Source of the DNA: CAZMPJ01 sp964568455 | GTDB lineage: Bacteria; Margulisbacteria; WOR-1; O2-12-FULL-45-9 | Length of the DNA stretch: 64,000 nucleotides | Direction of reading: 5' to 3' | Assembly: GCA_964568455.1 (NCBI GenBank) | Contig: CAZMPJ010000001.1 | Span: forward strand, 186,001-250,000 | Shown: in pieces, positions 24,212 through 32,330 of the stretch | How positions within the stretch are numbered: position 1 is the stretch's first letter | Layout: each line of letters opens with the position of its first letter | Notes under the pieces: model-generated | Database searches by the model: none | The model's input: only the letters and a program-made list of their open reading frames with translations | Told to the model about the DNA's origin: nothing | Translations under genes and position numbers: made by a program

Positions 24212-25170
24212 ATCTTCTGGTAACTGGTGGAGCTGGTTTTATCGGTTCAAATTTCATTCATTATCTTCTTGAAACTTATCCAGATATCAATGTTATAAAT
24301 TTTGATAAATTAACTTATGCTGGCAATTTGGATAATTTAAAAGATATTGAAGATGATCCTCGCTATAAATTCTATAAAGGTGATATTTGTGATCCAAAAG
24401 CAGTTGAGGCGGCCATCGGTTTAGTTGATGAATTAGATGGGATTATTAATTTTGCGGCAGAAAGCCATGTTGACCGTTCCATTGAATCAGCAGGTTCATT
24501 TGTAACAACTGACGTATATGGCACCTATGTTCTATTAGAAGCAGTAAAGAAACATAAAATTAAGCGTTTTTTACATATTTCAACTGATGAAGTCTATGGC
24601 AGCACTTTAGGTGATTCATTTACTGAACAATCAACTTTAGAGCCTAATTCTCCCTATGCGGCATCAAAAGCAAGTGGAGATTTATTGGTTCGTGCTTATT
24701 TTAAAACATATGGTTTGCCAGTTATCATAACCCGTTCTTCTAATAATTATGGCCCTTATCAATACCCGGAGAAAATTATTCCCTTATTTATTACTAATGC
24801 TATAGAAGGCAAAAAACTTCCTTTATATGGCGACGGCAAAAATGTGCGTGATTGGTTATATGTTAGAGATAATTGTGAGGCAGTTGATTTAGTTTTTAGA
24901 AAAGGAAAAGTTGGCGAAGTTTATAATATCGGTGGAGAAAATGAGAAAGAGAATATTGATATCACCAAGATGATTTTAAAAGAGTTAGATAAAGCAGAAG
25001 ATTTAATTGAGTTTGTAAAAGATAGACTAGGGCATGATCGTAGATATTCATTGGATGGCTCAAAAACTAAGAAATTAGGCTGGAAACCTAAGGTTAAGGT
25101 TGAGGAAGGGTTAAAGATAACTGTTGATTGGTATAAGAAAAATCAGGACTGGTGGAAAAAGATTAAGTAA
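24208..25170 (+). CDS. rmlB: dTDP-glucose 4,6-dehydratase
   Basis: It forms dTDP-4-keto-6-deoxyglucose. TGGAGFIGSNF at residues 6-16 is the NAD loop, followed by the diagnostic DKLTYAGNLDNL. The catalytic Thr-Asp-Glu is in ISTDEVYGS, and Tyr-x3-Lys is in SPYAASKASGD. NNYGPYQYPEKIIPLFI and DWLYVRDNC complete the RmlB pattern. Its length of 320 residues is near normal (about 330-360). It is translationally coupled to rmlA. A promoter for the export genes begins three bases after the stop. Confidence 0.95.
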   Translation: MNLLVTGGAGFIGSNFIHYLLETYPDINVINFDKLTYAGNLDNLKDIEDDPRYKFYKGDICDPKAVEAAIGLVDELDGIINFAAESHVDRSIESAGSFVTTDVYGTYVLLEAVKKHKIKRFLHISTDEVYGSTLGDSFTEQSTLEPNSPYAASKASGDLLVRAYFKTYGLPVIITRSSNNYGPYQYPEKIIPLFITNAIEGKKLPLYGDGKNVRDWLYVRDNCEAVDLVFRKGKVGEVYNIGGENEKENIDITKMILKELDKAEDLIEFVKDRLGHDRRYSLDGSKTKKLGWKPKVKVEEGLKITVDWYKKNQDWWKKIK

Positions 25171-25172
25171 AA

Positions 25173-25181
25173 TGCTAGAAT
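25173..25181 (+). promoter_or_regulatory. Extended -10 promoter for the wza-like/wzz-like pair
   Basis: TG-C-TAGAAT follows the rmlB stop by two bases. Unlike the leaderless cases it is followed by about 95 bases of leader and a good AGGAGG ribosome site. No convincing -35 box is present, as is usual for extended -10 promoters. Confidence 0.55.
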
Positions 25182-25280
25182 ACTATTTCTGTTCGCGAAA
25201 AATGTTAACATGAAAAACATTGATAGAAATGGTTCTGTGACAGATATAAACAAATAAATCATACAGGAGGAATCTTTGTC
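25182..25280 (+). other. Structured 5' leader of the export gene
   Basis: The leader holds a perfect 8-bp palindrome (TTCGCGAA, 25192-25199) and a perfect 10-bp palindrome (ATGTTAACAT, 25202-25211). It also has two nested inverted repeats: ATTTCT 25185-25190 with AGAAAT 25225-25230, and AATGTT 25201-25206 with AACATT 25216-25221. The AGGAGG ribosome site is at 25265-25270. Either a weak RNA hairpin or a protein-binding site is possible; I recognise no riboswitch class. Confidence 0.4.
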
Positions 25281-26060
25281 GTGCTTAGAAAAATCACATG
25301 GGGTGTTTTAATTATATTTTTCTGGGTTTTTAATGTAGCTGTGGTTGGTGCGCAATTATCCAGCTCCGCAACTGATGTGGCCCAAAACACAGCAACTAAT
25401 TATGTTGATGATCAATACTTAGTAGGTTATCCAATTGATGATAGTGTCTATAAATTGGGTCCGGGAGATGAGTTGGCAGCTAATATTATTATTGGTGACA
25501 ATGATATGGCACTTGATCACACTTTTGTTATTGGGCCAGACGGGAAAATATTTTTCCCCAAAGTTGGCGAAATAAATCTGTTAGGATTAACTTTGCCCGA
25601 AGCAAAAGCGGTTACGAAGAAAAAAATAAGTTCTATTTATAAACAAGAATATAAATTCTCTTTTCGTCTGATTCAACCAAGACGGGTGCAAATATATCTT
25701 TCCGGGAGCGAAGATAAACCGCTTTATGTTGGAGAAAAAAAGGTTATATATGTTTATGGCCAGGTGTCAAGGTCGGGTAGATATGAGTATATTCCTGGGA
25801 AAAAGTTTTCTGATTATATAAGTTATGCCGGTGGGCCTACTCCAAGGGCAAATTTTTCGCTTTCTACCATCACGCGCAATGGTAAAAAAATACGGATTAA
25901 TGGGACGAATGTTATTTTTAACGGTAAGAGTTCCGATGATATAGAAATAATACCGGGTGATGTGATAAGTGTTCCATCGCAATTCTTTTATTTTTCGGAT
26001 TTTGCCAGTTTTACTTCGTTGATATTTACAACGATCGCATTATATAAGACTATTTTTTAA
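25281..26060 (+). CDS. Polysaccharide export protein, Wza/Poly_export with SLBB domain
   Basis: Translation starts at GTG with AGGAGG ten bases upstream. A signal peptide covers about 1-27 (ending VVGAQ); there is no lipobox Cys, unlike Wza itself. Poly_export runs from about 50 to 140 (KLGPGDELAANII, FVIGPDGKIFFPKVGEI, LTLPEAKAV). An SLBB-like domain follows (VYGQVSRSGRYEY, SYAGGPTPRANF). The last 20 residues are hydrophobic and may cross the outer membrane or anchor the protein. Its length of 259 residues is shorter than Wza (about 380), which has two SLBB domains. It is paired with the Wzz-like gene 38 bp downstream. Confidence 0.88.
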   Translation: MLRKITWGVLIIFFWVFNVAVVGAQLSSSATDVAQNTATNYVDDQYLVGYPIDDSVYKLGPGDELAANIIIGDNDMALDHTFVIGPDGKIFFPKVGEINLLGLTLPEAKAVTKKKISSIYKQEYKFSFRLIQPRRVQIYLSGSEDKPLYVGEKKVIYVYGQVSRSGRYEYIPGKKFSDYISYAGGPTPRANFSLSTITRNGKKIRINGTNVIFNGKSSDDIEIIPGDVISVPSQFFYFSDFASFTSLIFTTIALYKTIF

Positions 26061-26070
26061 GACTATTTTT
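26045..26070 (+). repeat. 13-bp perfect tandem duplication across a stop codon
   Basis: TAAGACTATTTTT occurs twice in direct tandem (26045-26057 and 26058-26070). The first copy encodes the last residues (KTIF) and the second supplies the TAA stop. It looks like a recent slippage event at the end of the export gene. Confidence 0.75.
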
Positions 26071-26098
26071 GCAAAATAAAAAAGAGGAGACTGTGTAA

Positions 26099-26995
26099 AT
26101 GGCAGAGAGAAGAAATATTGATGAAATTGATATTAATGATTATTTAGAAGTTGTATGGAAGCGCAAATTTATTATTTTGGTTTTTATTCTGATTGGTTCT
26201 CTGATAATTGGTTTGCCCTCTCTTTCTCAGAAGAAAGTGTATAAAGCTACCGCAACAATATTGCTAAAGGGTGGATCAGGCATTGCAGGTGAAAATAAAT
26301 CTATAGCTGGATTAGTTGGGGGAGGAGGCTTGTCACAATCAAGCGCTTTTCCTTCCGTGATTAAGAGCGAATCAGTTGCTGAAATTGTTCTTGATAGGGA
26401 AAATCTTAGAGAGCGTGTCGATGGTTGGGATGATCCTGCAATTCCTAAGCAAAGTTTGATTTCTTCGGTTCAGTCAATGCCTGATATTAATCCTTTTGAT
26501 ATGTTTAAAATCAGCGTTACTACGGAAGACCCTCAGTTGTCGGCTGATATTGCCAATGCTTTTGCTTATGCTGGAAAAGAATTTTGGGGAAAAATTAATT
26601 ATACTGAATCGAAGAAAAAAAGGGAATATATAGAACAACAGTTGCCCCGGCTAGGAAAAGAACTTAAAATGGCGGAAACAAAGCTTAAGGATTTTTCCTT
26701 ATTAGCTCCAATTCCTTTTTCGCTGCAAGGGGTTGAACTAGACCGATTGAGGCGAGAATATACTATATTAAACGAAACATATACTATGCTTAGACGAGAA
26801 CTTGAATCAGTGAAGCTTGATGAATCAAAAGAGCTTGACCCATTTGTGATGATTGATAGGGCTAAACCACCATTAGGCCCGGTTCAACACAACAAGAAAA
26901 TTAAATTTGTTCTTGGCGCAATTCTTGGCCTATTTTTTGGTATGGCTGCTTCTTTTGTGTTGGAATTTTGGGAAAATCTTAAGAAAAAAAGCTGA
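26099..26995 (+). CDS. Chain-length determinant protein, Wzz family
   Basis: The 298-residue protein has a short cytoplasmic start (DEIDINDYLEVVWKRKF), a first membrane helix at about 29-47 and a second near 270-290. Between them is a periplasmic part with a helical, coiled-coil-like stretch at about 165-235. A proline-containing segment (DRAKPPLGPVQHNK) precedes the second helix, as in Wzz proteins. There is no tyrosine-kinase domain, so it is not a full Wzc. It would set polymer length together with the adjacent export protein. The matching Wzy polymerase is not in this window. An AGAGGAG ribosome site precedes the ATG. Confidence 0.88.
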   Translation: MAERRNIDEIDINDYLEVVWKRKFIILVFILIGSLIIGLPSLSQKKVYKATATILLKGGSGIAGENKSIAGLVGGGGLSQSSAFPSVIKSESVAEIVLDRENLRERVDGWDDPAIPKQSLISSVQSMPDINPFDMFKISVTTEDPQLSADIANAFAYAGKEFWGKINYTESKKKREYIEQQLPRLGKELKMAETKLKDFSLLAPIPFSLQGVELDRLRREYTILNETYTMLRRELESVKLDESKELDPFVMIDRAKPPLGPVQHNKKIKFVLGAILGLFFGMAASFVLEFWENLKKKS

Positions 26996-27007
26996 TCAGT
27001 CATTATC

Positions 27008-27075
27008 GAATATTGTAACCCTCTTGACCAATATTGACAGGAATTGAATAGAATGCTTTGTTATTGACAATATTC
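27008..27075. promoter_or_regulatory. Possible operator: three AATATT-centred sites around the ugd promoter
   Basis: GAATATTGT (27008-27016) and ACAATATTC (27067-27075) are a perfect 9-bp inverted pair. A further CAATATTG palindrome lies between them at 27029-27036. The first two centres are 21 bp apart, two helical turns. The last copy overlaps the -35 box. The arrangement suits a repressor or activator site, but the sequence is AT-rich and chance occurrence is possible. Confidence 0.35.
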
Positions 27076-27092
27076 ATTGATTAACCTATAAT
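27064..27092 (+). promoter_or_regulatory. Consensus sigma70-type promoter for the ugd operon
   Basis: TTGACA (27064-27069) and TATAAT (27087-27092) both match consensus fully, with the ideal 17-bp spacer. Transcription would begin near 27099, giving a leader of about 24 bases with AGGAG before the ATG at 27123. The genes from here to the right edge are almost all overlapping, so this may drive a transcript of more than 36 kb. Confidence 0.85.
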
Positions 27093-27122
27093 TATGTTAA
27101 GCGTCAATAGGAGTAGTATTTG

Positions 27123-28433
27123 ATGGAAATTTGTGTTATTGGAGCTGGGTATGTCGGTCTTGTTACTGCGACAGGGTTGGCTGATTTTGGCAATAATGTT
27201 ATTTGTATTGATAAGGACAAGAAAAAAGTTGCCAATCTTAACAGAGGAATTATTGATTTTCACGAACTGGGTTTAGCAGACCTGGTAAGAAAAAATGCCA
27301 AAGCCAAGCGATTATGTTTTTCTTCTTCTTCTCTCCGCGCTATAGTTAATTCAGATATTATTTTTGTTGCTGTAGGAACTCCTCCTTTAGCCAGTGGTGC
27401 TGCCGATTTATCTGCGGTTGACTGTGTTGCTGAAGAATTGGCGACAGCTTTAACTTCTCAAAAGAGGGGTTACAAGGTTATTGTTGTTAAAAGCACTGTG
27501 CCTATTGGAACCGCTGAACGAATAGAAAATATTATAAAAAAGAAAAAAATTTCCTCTAAAAGGTATGAGATTGTTTCTAATCCCGAGTTTTTAAGGGAAG
27601 GAAAAGCGGTCTATGATTTTTTGCATCCGGATCGAATTGTTATTGGGGCTGAAAATCATAAATCAGCAAACATTTTAAGTGAACTATACCGTCCCTTAAA
27701 TGCCAGGATTATCTTTATGGATAGGCGCAGTGCCGAATTGGTAAAGTATTCTGCAAATGTTTTCCTTGCTACACGAATATCATTAATAAATGAAATTGCT
27801 AATATTTGCGAAAGAGTGGGAGCTGATATTAAAAGTGTGGCTGAAGGAATAGGTTATGATAAGCGGATAGGTAATAAATATTTGCGTGCTGGCTTGGGTT
27901 TTGGTGGATCCTGTTTGCCAAAGGATGTGGCTGCTTTGATCCATCTTGCAGAAGAAAATGGATATGATGCAAGGATATTAAAGGGCGTTAGCAAGGTAAA
28001 TCAGTTACAGCGTGATTTTTTTATGGAAAAAATCACCAATATTTTGAATAATGTTAAAAATAAGAATATTGCGATTTGGGGATTGGCCTTTAAGCCGCAG
28101 ACAGATGACCTAAGAGATGCTCCCTCACTGTATCTCCTTGACTGCCTAATCAAGGCTGGAGCGAAATTGAAGGTTTATGATCCTATGGTCAATAATAAAC
28201 TGGTTAATCGTTTCCCTAAGGTAAAATTTTGCAAAAGTTCTTATGAGGCAGCTAAAGGAAGCCATGCGATTGTTATAGCAACGGAATGGAATGAATTTCG
28301 TGAGGTTGATTTCTCTAGACTGAAGAAGACAATGCGTTCACCAATAATTATTGATGGACGGAACATTTTTGACCGAAAACTGATGGCAGAAGAGGGGATG
28401 AAATATTATGGAGTGGGAGGAAGCAATACATGA
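27123..28433 (+). CDS. ugd: UDP-glucose 6-dehydrogenase
   Basis: It oxidises UDP-glucose to UDP-glucuronate with NAD. The ATG at 27123 has AGGAG nine bases upstream; an in-frame TTG three bases earlier is less likely. CVIGAGYVGLVTATG opens the NAD domain, VVKSTVPIGTAERI and NPEFLREGKAVYDFLHPDRIVIG follow, and the catalytic Cys is in GLGFGGSCLPKD (about 260). IWGLAFKPQTDDLRDAP begins the C-terminal domain. Its length of 436 residues is normal. GDP-mannose dehydrogenase is related, but the UDP-glucuronate epimerase gene at 32330 supports the UDP-glucose assignment. Confidence 0.9.
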   Translation: MEICVIGAGYVGLVTATGLADFGNNVICIDKDKKKVANLNRGIIDFHELGLADLVRKNAKAKRLCFSSSSLRAIVNSDIIFVAVGTPPLASGAADLSAVDCVAEELATALTSQKRGYKVIVVKSTVPIGTAERIENIIKKKKISSKRYEIVSNPEFLREGKAVYDFLHPDRIVIGAENHKSANILSELYRPLNARIIFMDRRSAELVKYSANVFLATRISLINEIANICERVGADIKSVAEGIGYDKRIGNKYLRAGLGFGGSCLPKDVAALIHLAEENGYDARILKGVSKVNQLQRDFFMEKITNILNNVKNKNIAIWGLAFKPQTDDLRDAPSLYLLDCLIKAGAKLKVYDPMVNNKLVNRFPKVKFCKSSYEAAKGSHAIVIATEWNEFREVDFSRLKKTMRSPIIIDGRNIFDRKLMAEEGMKYYGVGGSNT

Positions 28434-29473
28434 AAAAAGCATTGATTACCGGAGTTACAGGACAAGATGGAAGTTATTTGGCAGAGTTGCTGCTAGCTAA
28501 AGGCTACGAAGTACATGGTGTAATAAGGCGGGCGAGTAGTTTTAATACGGGAAGGATTAGCCATATTTTTAAAGATCCACATAATCCTGAGGCGAAGTTT
28601 TTTTTGCATTATGGTGATCTTTCTGATTCTGAACAGACATCGAATATAATCTATAATATCAAACCAGACGAGGTTTATAATTTAGGCGCGCAGAGCCATG
28701 TTCGGGTTAGTTTTGATATGCCAGAGTACAGCAGTAATATTTCCGGGTTGGGGCCAGCTAGAATACTAGAAGCAATTCGCAGAAGTGGTCTAAAGATTAA
28801 ATTTTATCAGGCATCATCCAGTGAAATGTTTGGTGGTTCCCATCCGCCGCAAAGCGAAACAACCAGTTTTCAGCCACGTAGTCCCTACGCATGTGCCAAG
28901 GTTTATGCTTATTGGATGACTAAAAATTACAAAGAAGGTTACGATCTTTTTGCAGCGAATGGAATCTTATTTAATCATGAAAGTCCTAGACGTGGTGAGA
29001 CGTTTGTTACACGGAAAGTAACTAGGGCGGTTGCGGCTATCGTGGCCAAAAAACAAAAGCGCCTTTATCTTGGAAATCTTAAAGCTAAACGAGATTGGGG
29101 TTTTGCGCCGGAATATGTTGAATGCATGTGGCGAATTCTTCAACAAGATAAAGCTGACGATTTCGTGATCGGAACCGGAGAATCACATTCAGTGGAAGAA
29201 TTTGTGATGCAGGCATTTGATTATGTTGGCCTAGACTGGAAAAAATATGTGGAAATTGATCCAAGATATTTCCGGCCGACTGAAGTTGAAGATCTAATTG
29301 CAAATTGTACGAAAAGCCGGGAAAAACTAAAATGGAAGCCAAAAATTTCTTTTAACGATTTAGTTAAAATAATGGTTGATGCTGATATGGAAGCCATTGG
29401 CTTAAAACCTCCTGGTAAAGGGGAGGCAGCCATCAAAGAAAAAATGCCAGAAAAATGGTGGAAAAACAGTTAA
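28430..29473 (+). CDS. gmd: GDP-mannose 4,6-dehydratase
   Basis: It converts GDP-mannose to GDP-4-keto-6-deoxymannose. ITGVTGQDGSYLAELLL at residues 6-22 and the NADP-binding GVIRRASSFNTGRI are diagnostic of Gmd. ASSSEMFG supplies Ser and Glu, and SPYACAKVYAYWM the Tyr-x3-Lys. FNHESPRRGETFVTRK and DWGFAPEYVECMW are also typical. Its length of 347 residues is close to the usual 345-375. It overlaps ugd by 4 bp and abuts a ColD-like gene. GDP-mannose synthesis itself is not encoded here. Confidence 0.95.
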   Translation: MKKALITGVTGQDGSYLAELLLAKGYEVHGVIRRASSFNTGRISHIFKDPHNPEAKFFLHYGDLSDSEQTSNIIYNIKPDEVYNLGAQSHVRVSFDMPEYSSNISGLGPARILEAIRRSGLKIKFYQASSSEMFGGSHPPQSETTSFQPRSPYACAKVYAYWMTKNYKEGYDLFAANGILFNHESPRRGETFVTRKVTRAVAAIVAKKQKRLYLGNLKAKRDWGFAPEYVECMWRILQQDKADDFVIGTGESHSVEEFVMQAFDYVGLDWKKYVEIDPRYFRPTEVEDLIANCTKSREKLKWKPKISFNDLVKIMVDADMEAIGLKPPGKGEAAIKEKMPEKWWKNS

Positions 29474-30670
29474 ATGGCAGGTTTTCGTCCTAAAGAACAA
29501 ATAGGTGTTGGCGGATTTGCCTTTGGTCCCTGCGAAAAGAAACAACTTGATAGAGTTATTAAATCAAACCGTCTTTCTTATGGTCCTTTAACCCAGGAAT
29601 TTGAATCATTATTTGCTAAGGCACATGGATGTAAATTTGCCATCTTTTCTAACAGTGGTACTAGTGCTTTAGATATATCTTTAGCTGCCCTCAAAGAAAA
29701 ATACAGCTGGGCTGATGGTGACGAAGTTATTGTACCAGCTACGACATTTGTTGCTACAGCAAACGTTGTGCTTTGGAACAAATTGAAACCGGTTTTTGTT
29801 GATGTTGAAAAGGACACCTATAATCTTGATCCAAAATTGATTAAAGCTAAAATAACAAAAAAGACCAAGGCTATTATCCCAGTGCATTTGTTCGGTTTGC
29901 CAGCTGATATGAATCCCATAATGAAAATTGCCGAAGAAGCTGGTTTAAAAATAATTGAAGATTCCTGTGAAACGATGTTTGCTGATTATCAAGGCAAAAG
30001 GGTTGGTTCTTTTGGTGAAATTGGTTGTTTTTCAACTTATATTGCCCATTTTTTAGTTACGGGCATTGGAGGATTATGCACGACTAATGATCCTGAATTA
30101 GCGGTGATACTGAGAAGCCTGATGAACCACGGCCGTGATTCAATCTACCTCAACATTGATGACGATAAGAAGACAGAAAAAGATTTGCAGATGGTGATCA
30201 GTCGGAGATTTAATTTTGTCCGTTTAGGCCATAGCTTTAGGGCGACAGAAATGGAAGCGGCCATTGGTTTGGGACAATTTGAAAACAAAGATGAAATAGT
30301 CAAAAAAAGAAAAGCAAATGCTGCATACTTAACAAAAGGATTAAATGATTTGGCTGATTTAATCCAACTTCCTCATATACCTGATGATCGAGATCATAAT
30401 TTTATGATGTATCCGATTGTGTTAAAAAGTGGCAGCAAAAAAGATTTACTGTTTTTTCTGGAAAAAAATATGATTGAAACGCGCGATATGATGCCTTTGA
30501 TTAACCAGCCTTTGTATAAAAAACTATTTGGTGATTTAGAAGAACAATATCCTGTATCCAAATGGATTATCGAAGGCGGTTTTTATATTGGCTGCCATCA
30601 GTATCTTAAGCAGGAAGAGCTTGCTTATGTGGTTGATATCTTTCATCAATATTTTAAGGATAAGAAATGA
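29474..30670 (+). CDS. DegT-fold PLP/PMP enzyme with His for Lys, ColD-like 3-dehydratase candidate
   Basis: The 398-residue protein aligns with DegT/DnrJ/EryC1 aminotransferases (SGTSALDISLAA, PATTFVATANVV, IIEDSCETMFADY). The Schiff-base lysine is absent: the position reads IAHFLVTGIGG with H192, where active transaminases have K...TGEGG. His at this site is the mark of sugar 3-dehydratases such as ColD and RfbH. There is no C-x-C-x7-C cluster, so it is nearer ColD than RfbH. It lies between gmd and an Fcl/ColC-like SDR, which fits GDP-colitose or a related GDP-3,6-dideoxyhexose. The Glu of GEGG is also replaced by Ile, so an uncharacterised variant is possible. Confidence 0.75.
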   Translation: MAGFRPKEQIGVGGFAFGPCEKKQLDRVIKSNRLSYGPLTQEFESLFAKAHGCKFAIFSNSGTSALDISLAALKEKYSWADGDEVIVPATTFVATANVVLWNKLKPVFVDVEKDTYNLDPKLIKAKITKKTKAIIPVHLFGLPADMNPIMKIAEEAGLKIIEDSCETMFADYQGKRVGSFGEIGCFSTYIAHFLVTGIGGLCTTNDPELAVILRSLMNHGRDSIYLNIDDDKKTEKDLQMVISRRFNFVRLGHSFRATEMEAAIGLGQFENKDEIVKKRKANAAYLTKGLNDLADLIQLPHIPDDRDHNFMMYPIVLKSGSKKDLLFFLEKNMIETRDMMPLINQPLYKKLFGDLEEQYPVSKWIIEGGFYIGCHQYLKQEELAYVVDIFHQYFKDKK

Positions 30671-31638
30671 CAACGATCAAAGATTTTTGGCGTGATAAAA
30701 GGATTTTGCTGACCGGTGGGGCTGGCTTTTTAGGTCGCTGTGTGCAAGCGCGACTTAGAGCGGTTGGGGTGGATAAAGATAATATCATCATTTTTGATCT
30801 GCCAGATTATGATTTAACCAAAGAGGCTGATGTAGCCAGGCTTTTTAGTGACAATAATAATATTGACTTGGTGATCCATCTAGCTGGAGATGTTGGTGGT
30901 ATTGGCTATAACAGAAAGTATCCTGGTAAAGTTTTTTATAGCAACATGATGATGAATACTTTAACTATGGAATATGCCCGGCGTGCTGGAGTGAAAAAAT
31001 TTATTGGAATTGGCAGCGTTTGTTCTTATCCAAAATTTTCTCCGGTCCCATTTAAAGAAGACGATCTCTGGAATGGTTATCCGGAAGAAACTAATGCTAC
31101 TTATGGTCTGGCAAAAAAAATGATGCTGGTGCAAGGGCAAGCCTATCGGCAAGAGTTTGATTTCAATGCTATCCACTTATTAATGATAAATTTATTTGGA
31201 CCTGGAGATAATTTTGACCTGGAAAACTCTCATGTAATCGCCGCTTTGATAAGGAAATTTTTGGAGGCAAAAGAAACAAATCAACCAGAAGTTGAAGCTT
31301 GGGGCACTGGGAAAGCTTCCCGAGAATTTCTGTATGTGGAAGATGCAGCTAAGGCGATTGTTTTAGCGGCTAGTGATTATAACCAGCCTGAACCAGTTAA
31401 TATTGGAGCTGGTTGCGAAACAACGATCAAGGATTTGATGGAATTAATAGTAAAATTAACAGGTTATAAAGGAAAAGTTGTTTGGAATACTTCAAAACCT
31501 GACGGCCAACCGCGGCGCTGTTTAGAAACGTCGCGAGCTGCCAAGTTTGGATTTAAGTCTGAGACAAGTTTGGAGATTGGTTTAAAGAAAACTATTGACT
31601 GGTACCTAAATAATAAGATAGAAGGAAGAACAAAATGA
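30667..31638 (+). CDS. GDP-4-keto-6-deoxyhexose epimerase/reductase, Fcl/ColC-like
   Basis: The 323-residue SDR has LTGGAGFLGRCV (residues 15-26), an Fcl-like AGDVGGIGYN, and GSVCSYPKFSPVPFKED matching the GDP-fucose synthase S-C-x-Y-P-K region. TYGLAKKMM is the Tyr-x3-Lys, and LFGPGDNFDLENSHVIAALIRKF is nearly diagnostic. With gmd alone it would make GDP-L-fucose; with the ColD-like neighbour it would make GDP-colitose (ColC role). The sequence does not separate these. It overlaps the genes on both sides by 4 bp. Confidence 0.85.
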   Translation: MTTIKDFWRDKRILLTGGAGFLGRCVQARLRAVGVDKDNIIIFDLPDYDLTKEADVARLFSDNNNIDLVIHLAGDVGGIGYNRKYPGKVFYSNMMMNTLTMEYARRAGVKKFIGIGSVCSYPKFSPVPFKEDDLWNGYPEETNATYGLAKKMMLVQGQAYRQEFDFNAIHLLMINLFGPGDNFDLENSHVIAALIRKFLEAKETNQPEVEAWGTGKASREFLYVEDAAKAIVLAASDYNQPEPVNIGAGCETTIKDLMELIVKLTGYKGKVVWNTSKPDGQPRRCLETSRAAKFGFKSETSLEIGLKKTIDWYLNNKIEGRTK

Positions 31639-32330
31639 AATCAACGTTAATCTTGATGATCTATAATGAAATTGATGGACTAAAAGCGCTTTGGGATAAG
31701 TTGCCGCTTAACCAAGTTGATGAGATCTTGGCTGTTGATCCAGGCTCAACGGATGGCTCAATAGAATTTTTAAAAGAAAAAAATTGTCAGATTGTCGGTC
31801 AGAAGAATCGTGGTCGAGGTGAAGCTTTCAGGGAAGGGGCGGAAGCGGCCGGAGGAGACATTCTAGTTTATTTTAGTCCCGATGGTAATGAAGACCCTAA
31901 TGATATTGTTAAGTTGATTAAACTGATTAAAGAAGGCGCGGATGTGGCCATTGCTTCGCGGATGATGAAAGGCGCTTTTAATGAAGAAGATGTATCTTTG
32001 TGGCGGCCTCGTAAATGGGTAAATAAGGCTTTTGGTTGGCTGGCGAATTTAATTTTTAATCCTGGCTGGCCAGGTAAAGGTAACTATATAACTGATACCA
32101 TTAATGGTTTTCGCGCTTTCAAAAAGACTTCTTTTCAGGCTTTGAAAACTACTCAAATGGGCTATCCGATTGAATATCAAACCTCAATCCGAGGTATGCG
32201 CCAAGGATTTAAGATTGAAGAAATCCCAACAATTGAGGGCCAGCGAATTGGAGGAGAATCTTATGCTAAGAGCCTGCCTGTGGGCATTAGTTTTCTCAAG
32301 GCATTGTGGAGTGAGATCAGAGGTAAATAG
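31635..32330 (+). CDS. GT2-family glycosyltransferase, soluble DPM1-like
   Basis: The 231-residue GT-A protein begins STLILMIYNEIDGLKALW, then DEILAVDPGSTDGSIEFL, GRGEAFREGAEAA and the acidic site YFSPDGNEDPNDI near residue 88. TDTINGFRAFKKTSF and IEYQTSIRGMRQGF lie in the acceptor half. It has no membrane helix. The dolichyl-phosphate-mannose-synthase-like form suggests transfer to a polyprenyl phosphate, but a nucleotide-sugar transfer to a glycan is not excluded. It is embedded between nucleotide-sugar genes, overlapping both by 1-4 bp. Confidence 0.83.
   Translation: MKSTLILMIYNEIDGLKALWDKLPLNQVDEILAVDPGSTDGSIEFLKEKNCQIVGQKNRGRGEAFREGAEAAGGDILVYFSPDGNEDPNDIVKLIKLIKEGADVAIASRMMKGAFNEEDVSLWRPRKWVNKAFGWLANLIFNPGWPGKGNYITDTINGFRAFKKTSFQALKTTQMGYPIEYQTSIRGMRQGFKIEEIPTIEGQRIGGESYAKSLPVGISFLKALWSEIRGK

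Noticed and set aside
27024..27054. Second promoter TTGACC...TAGAAT upstream of ugd
   Set aside because: The spacer would be 19 bp and there is no TG extension; the perfect promoter at 27064-27092 explains the start better.
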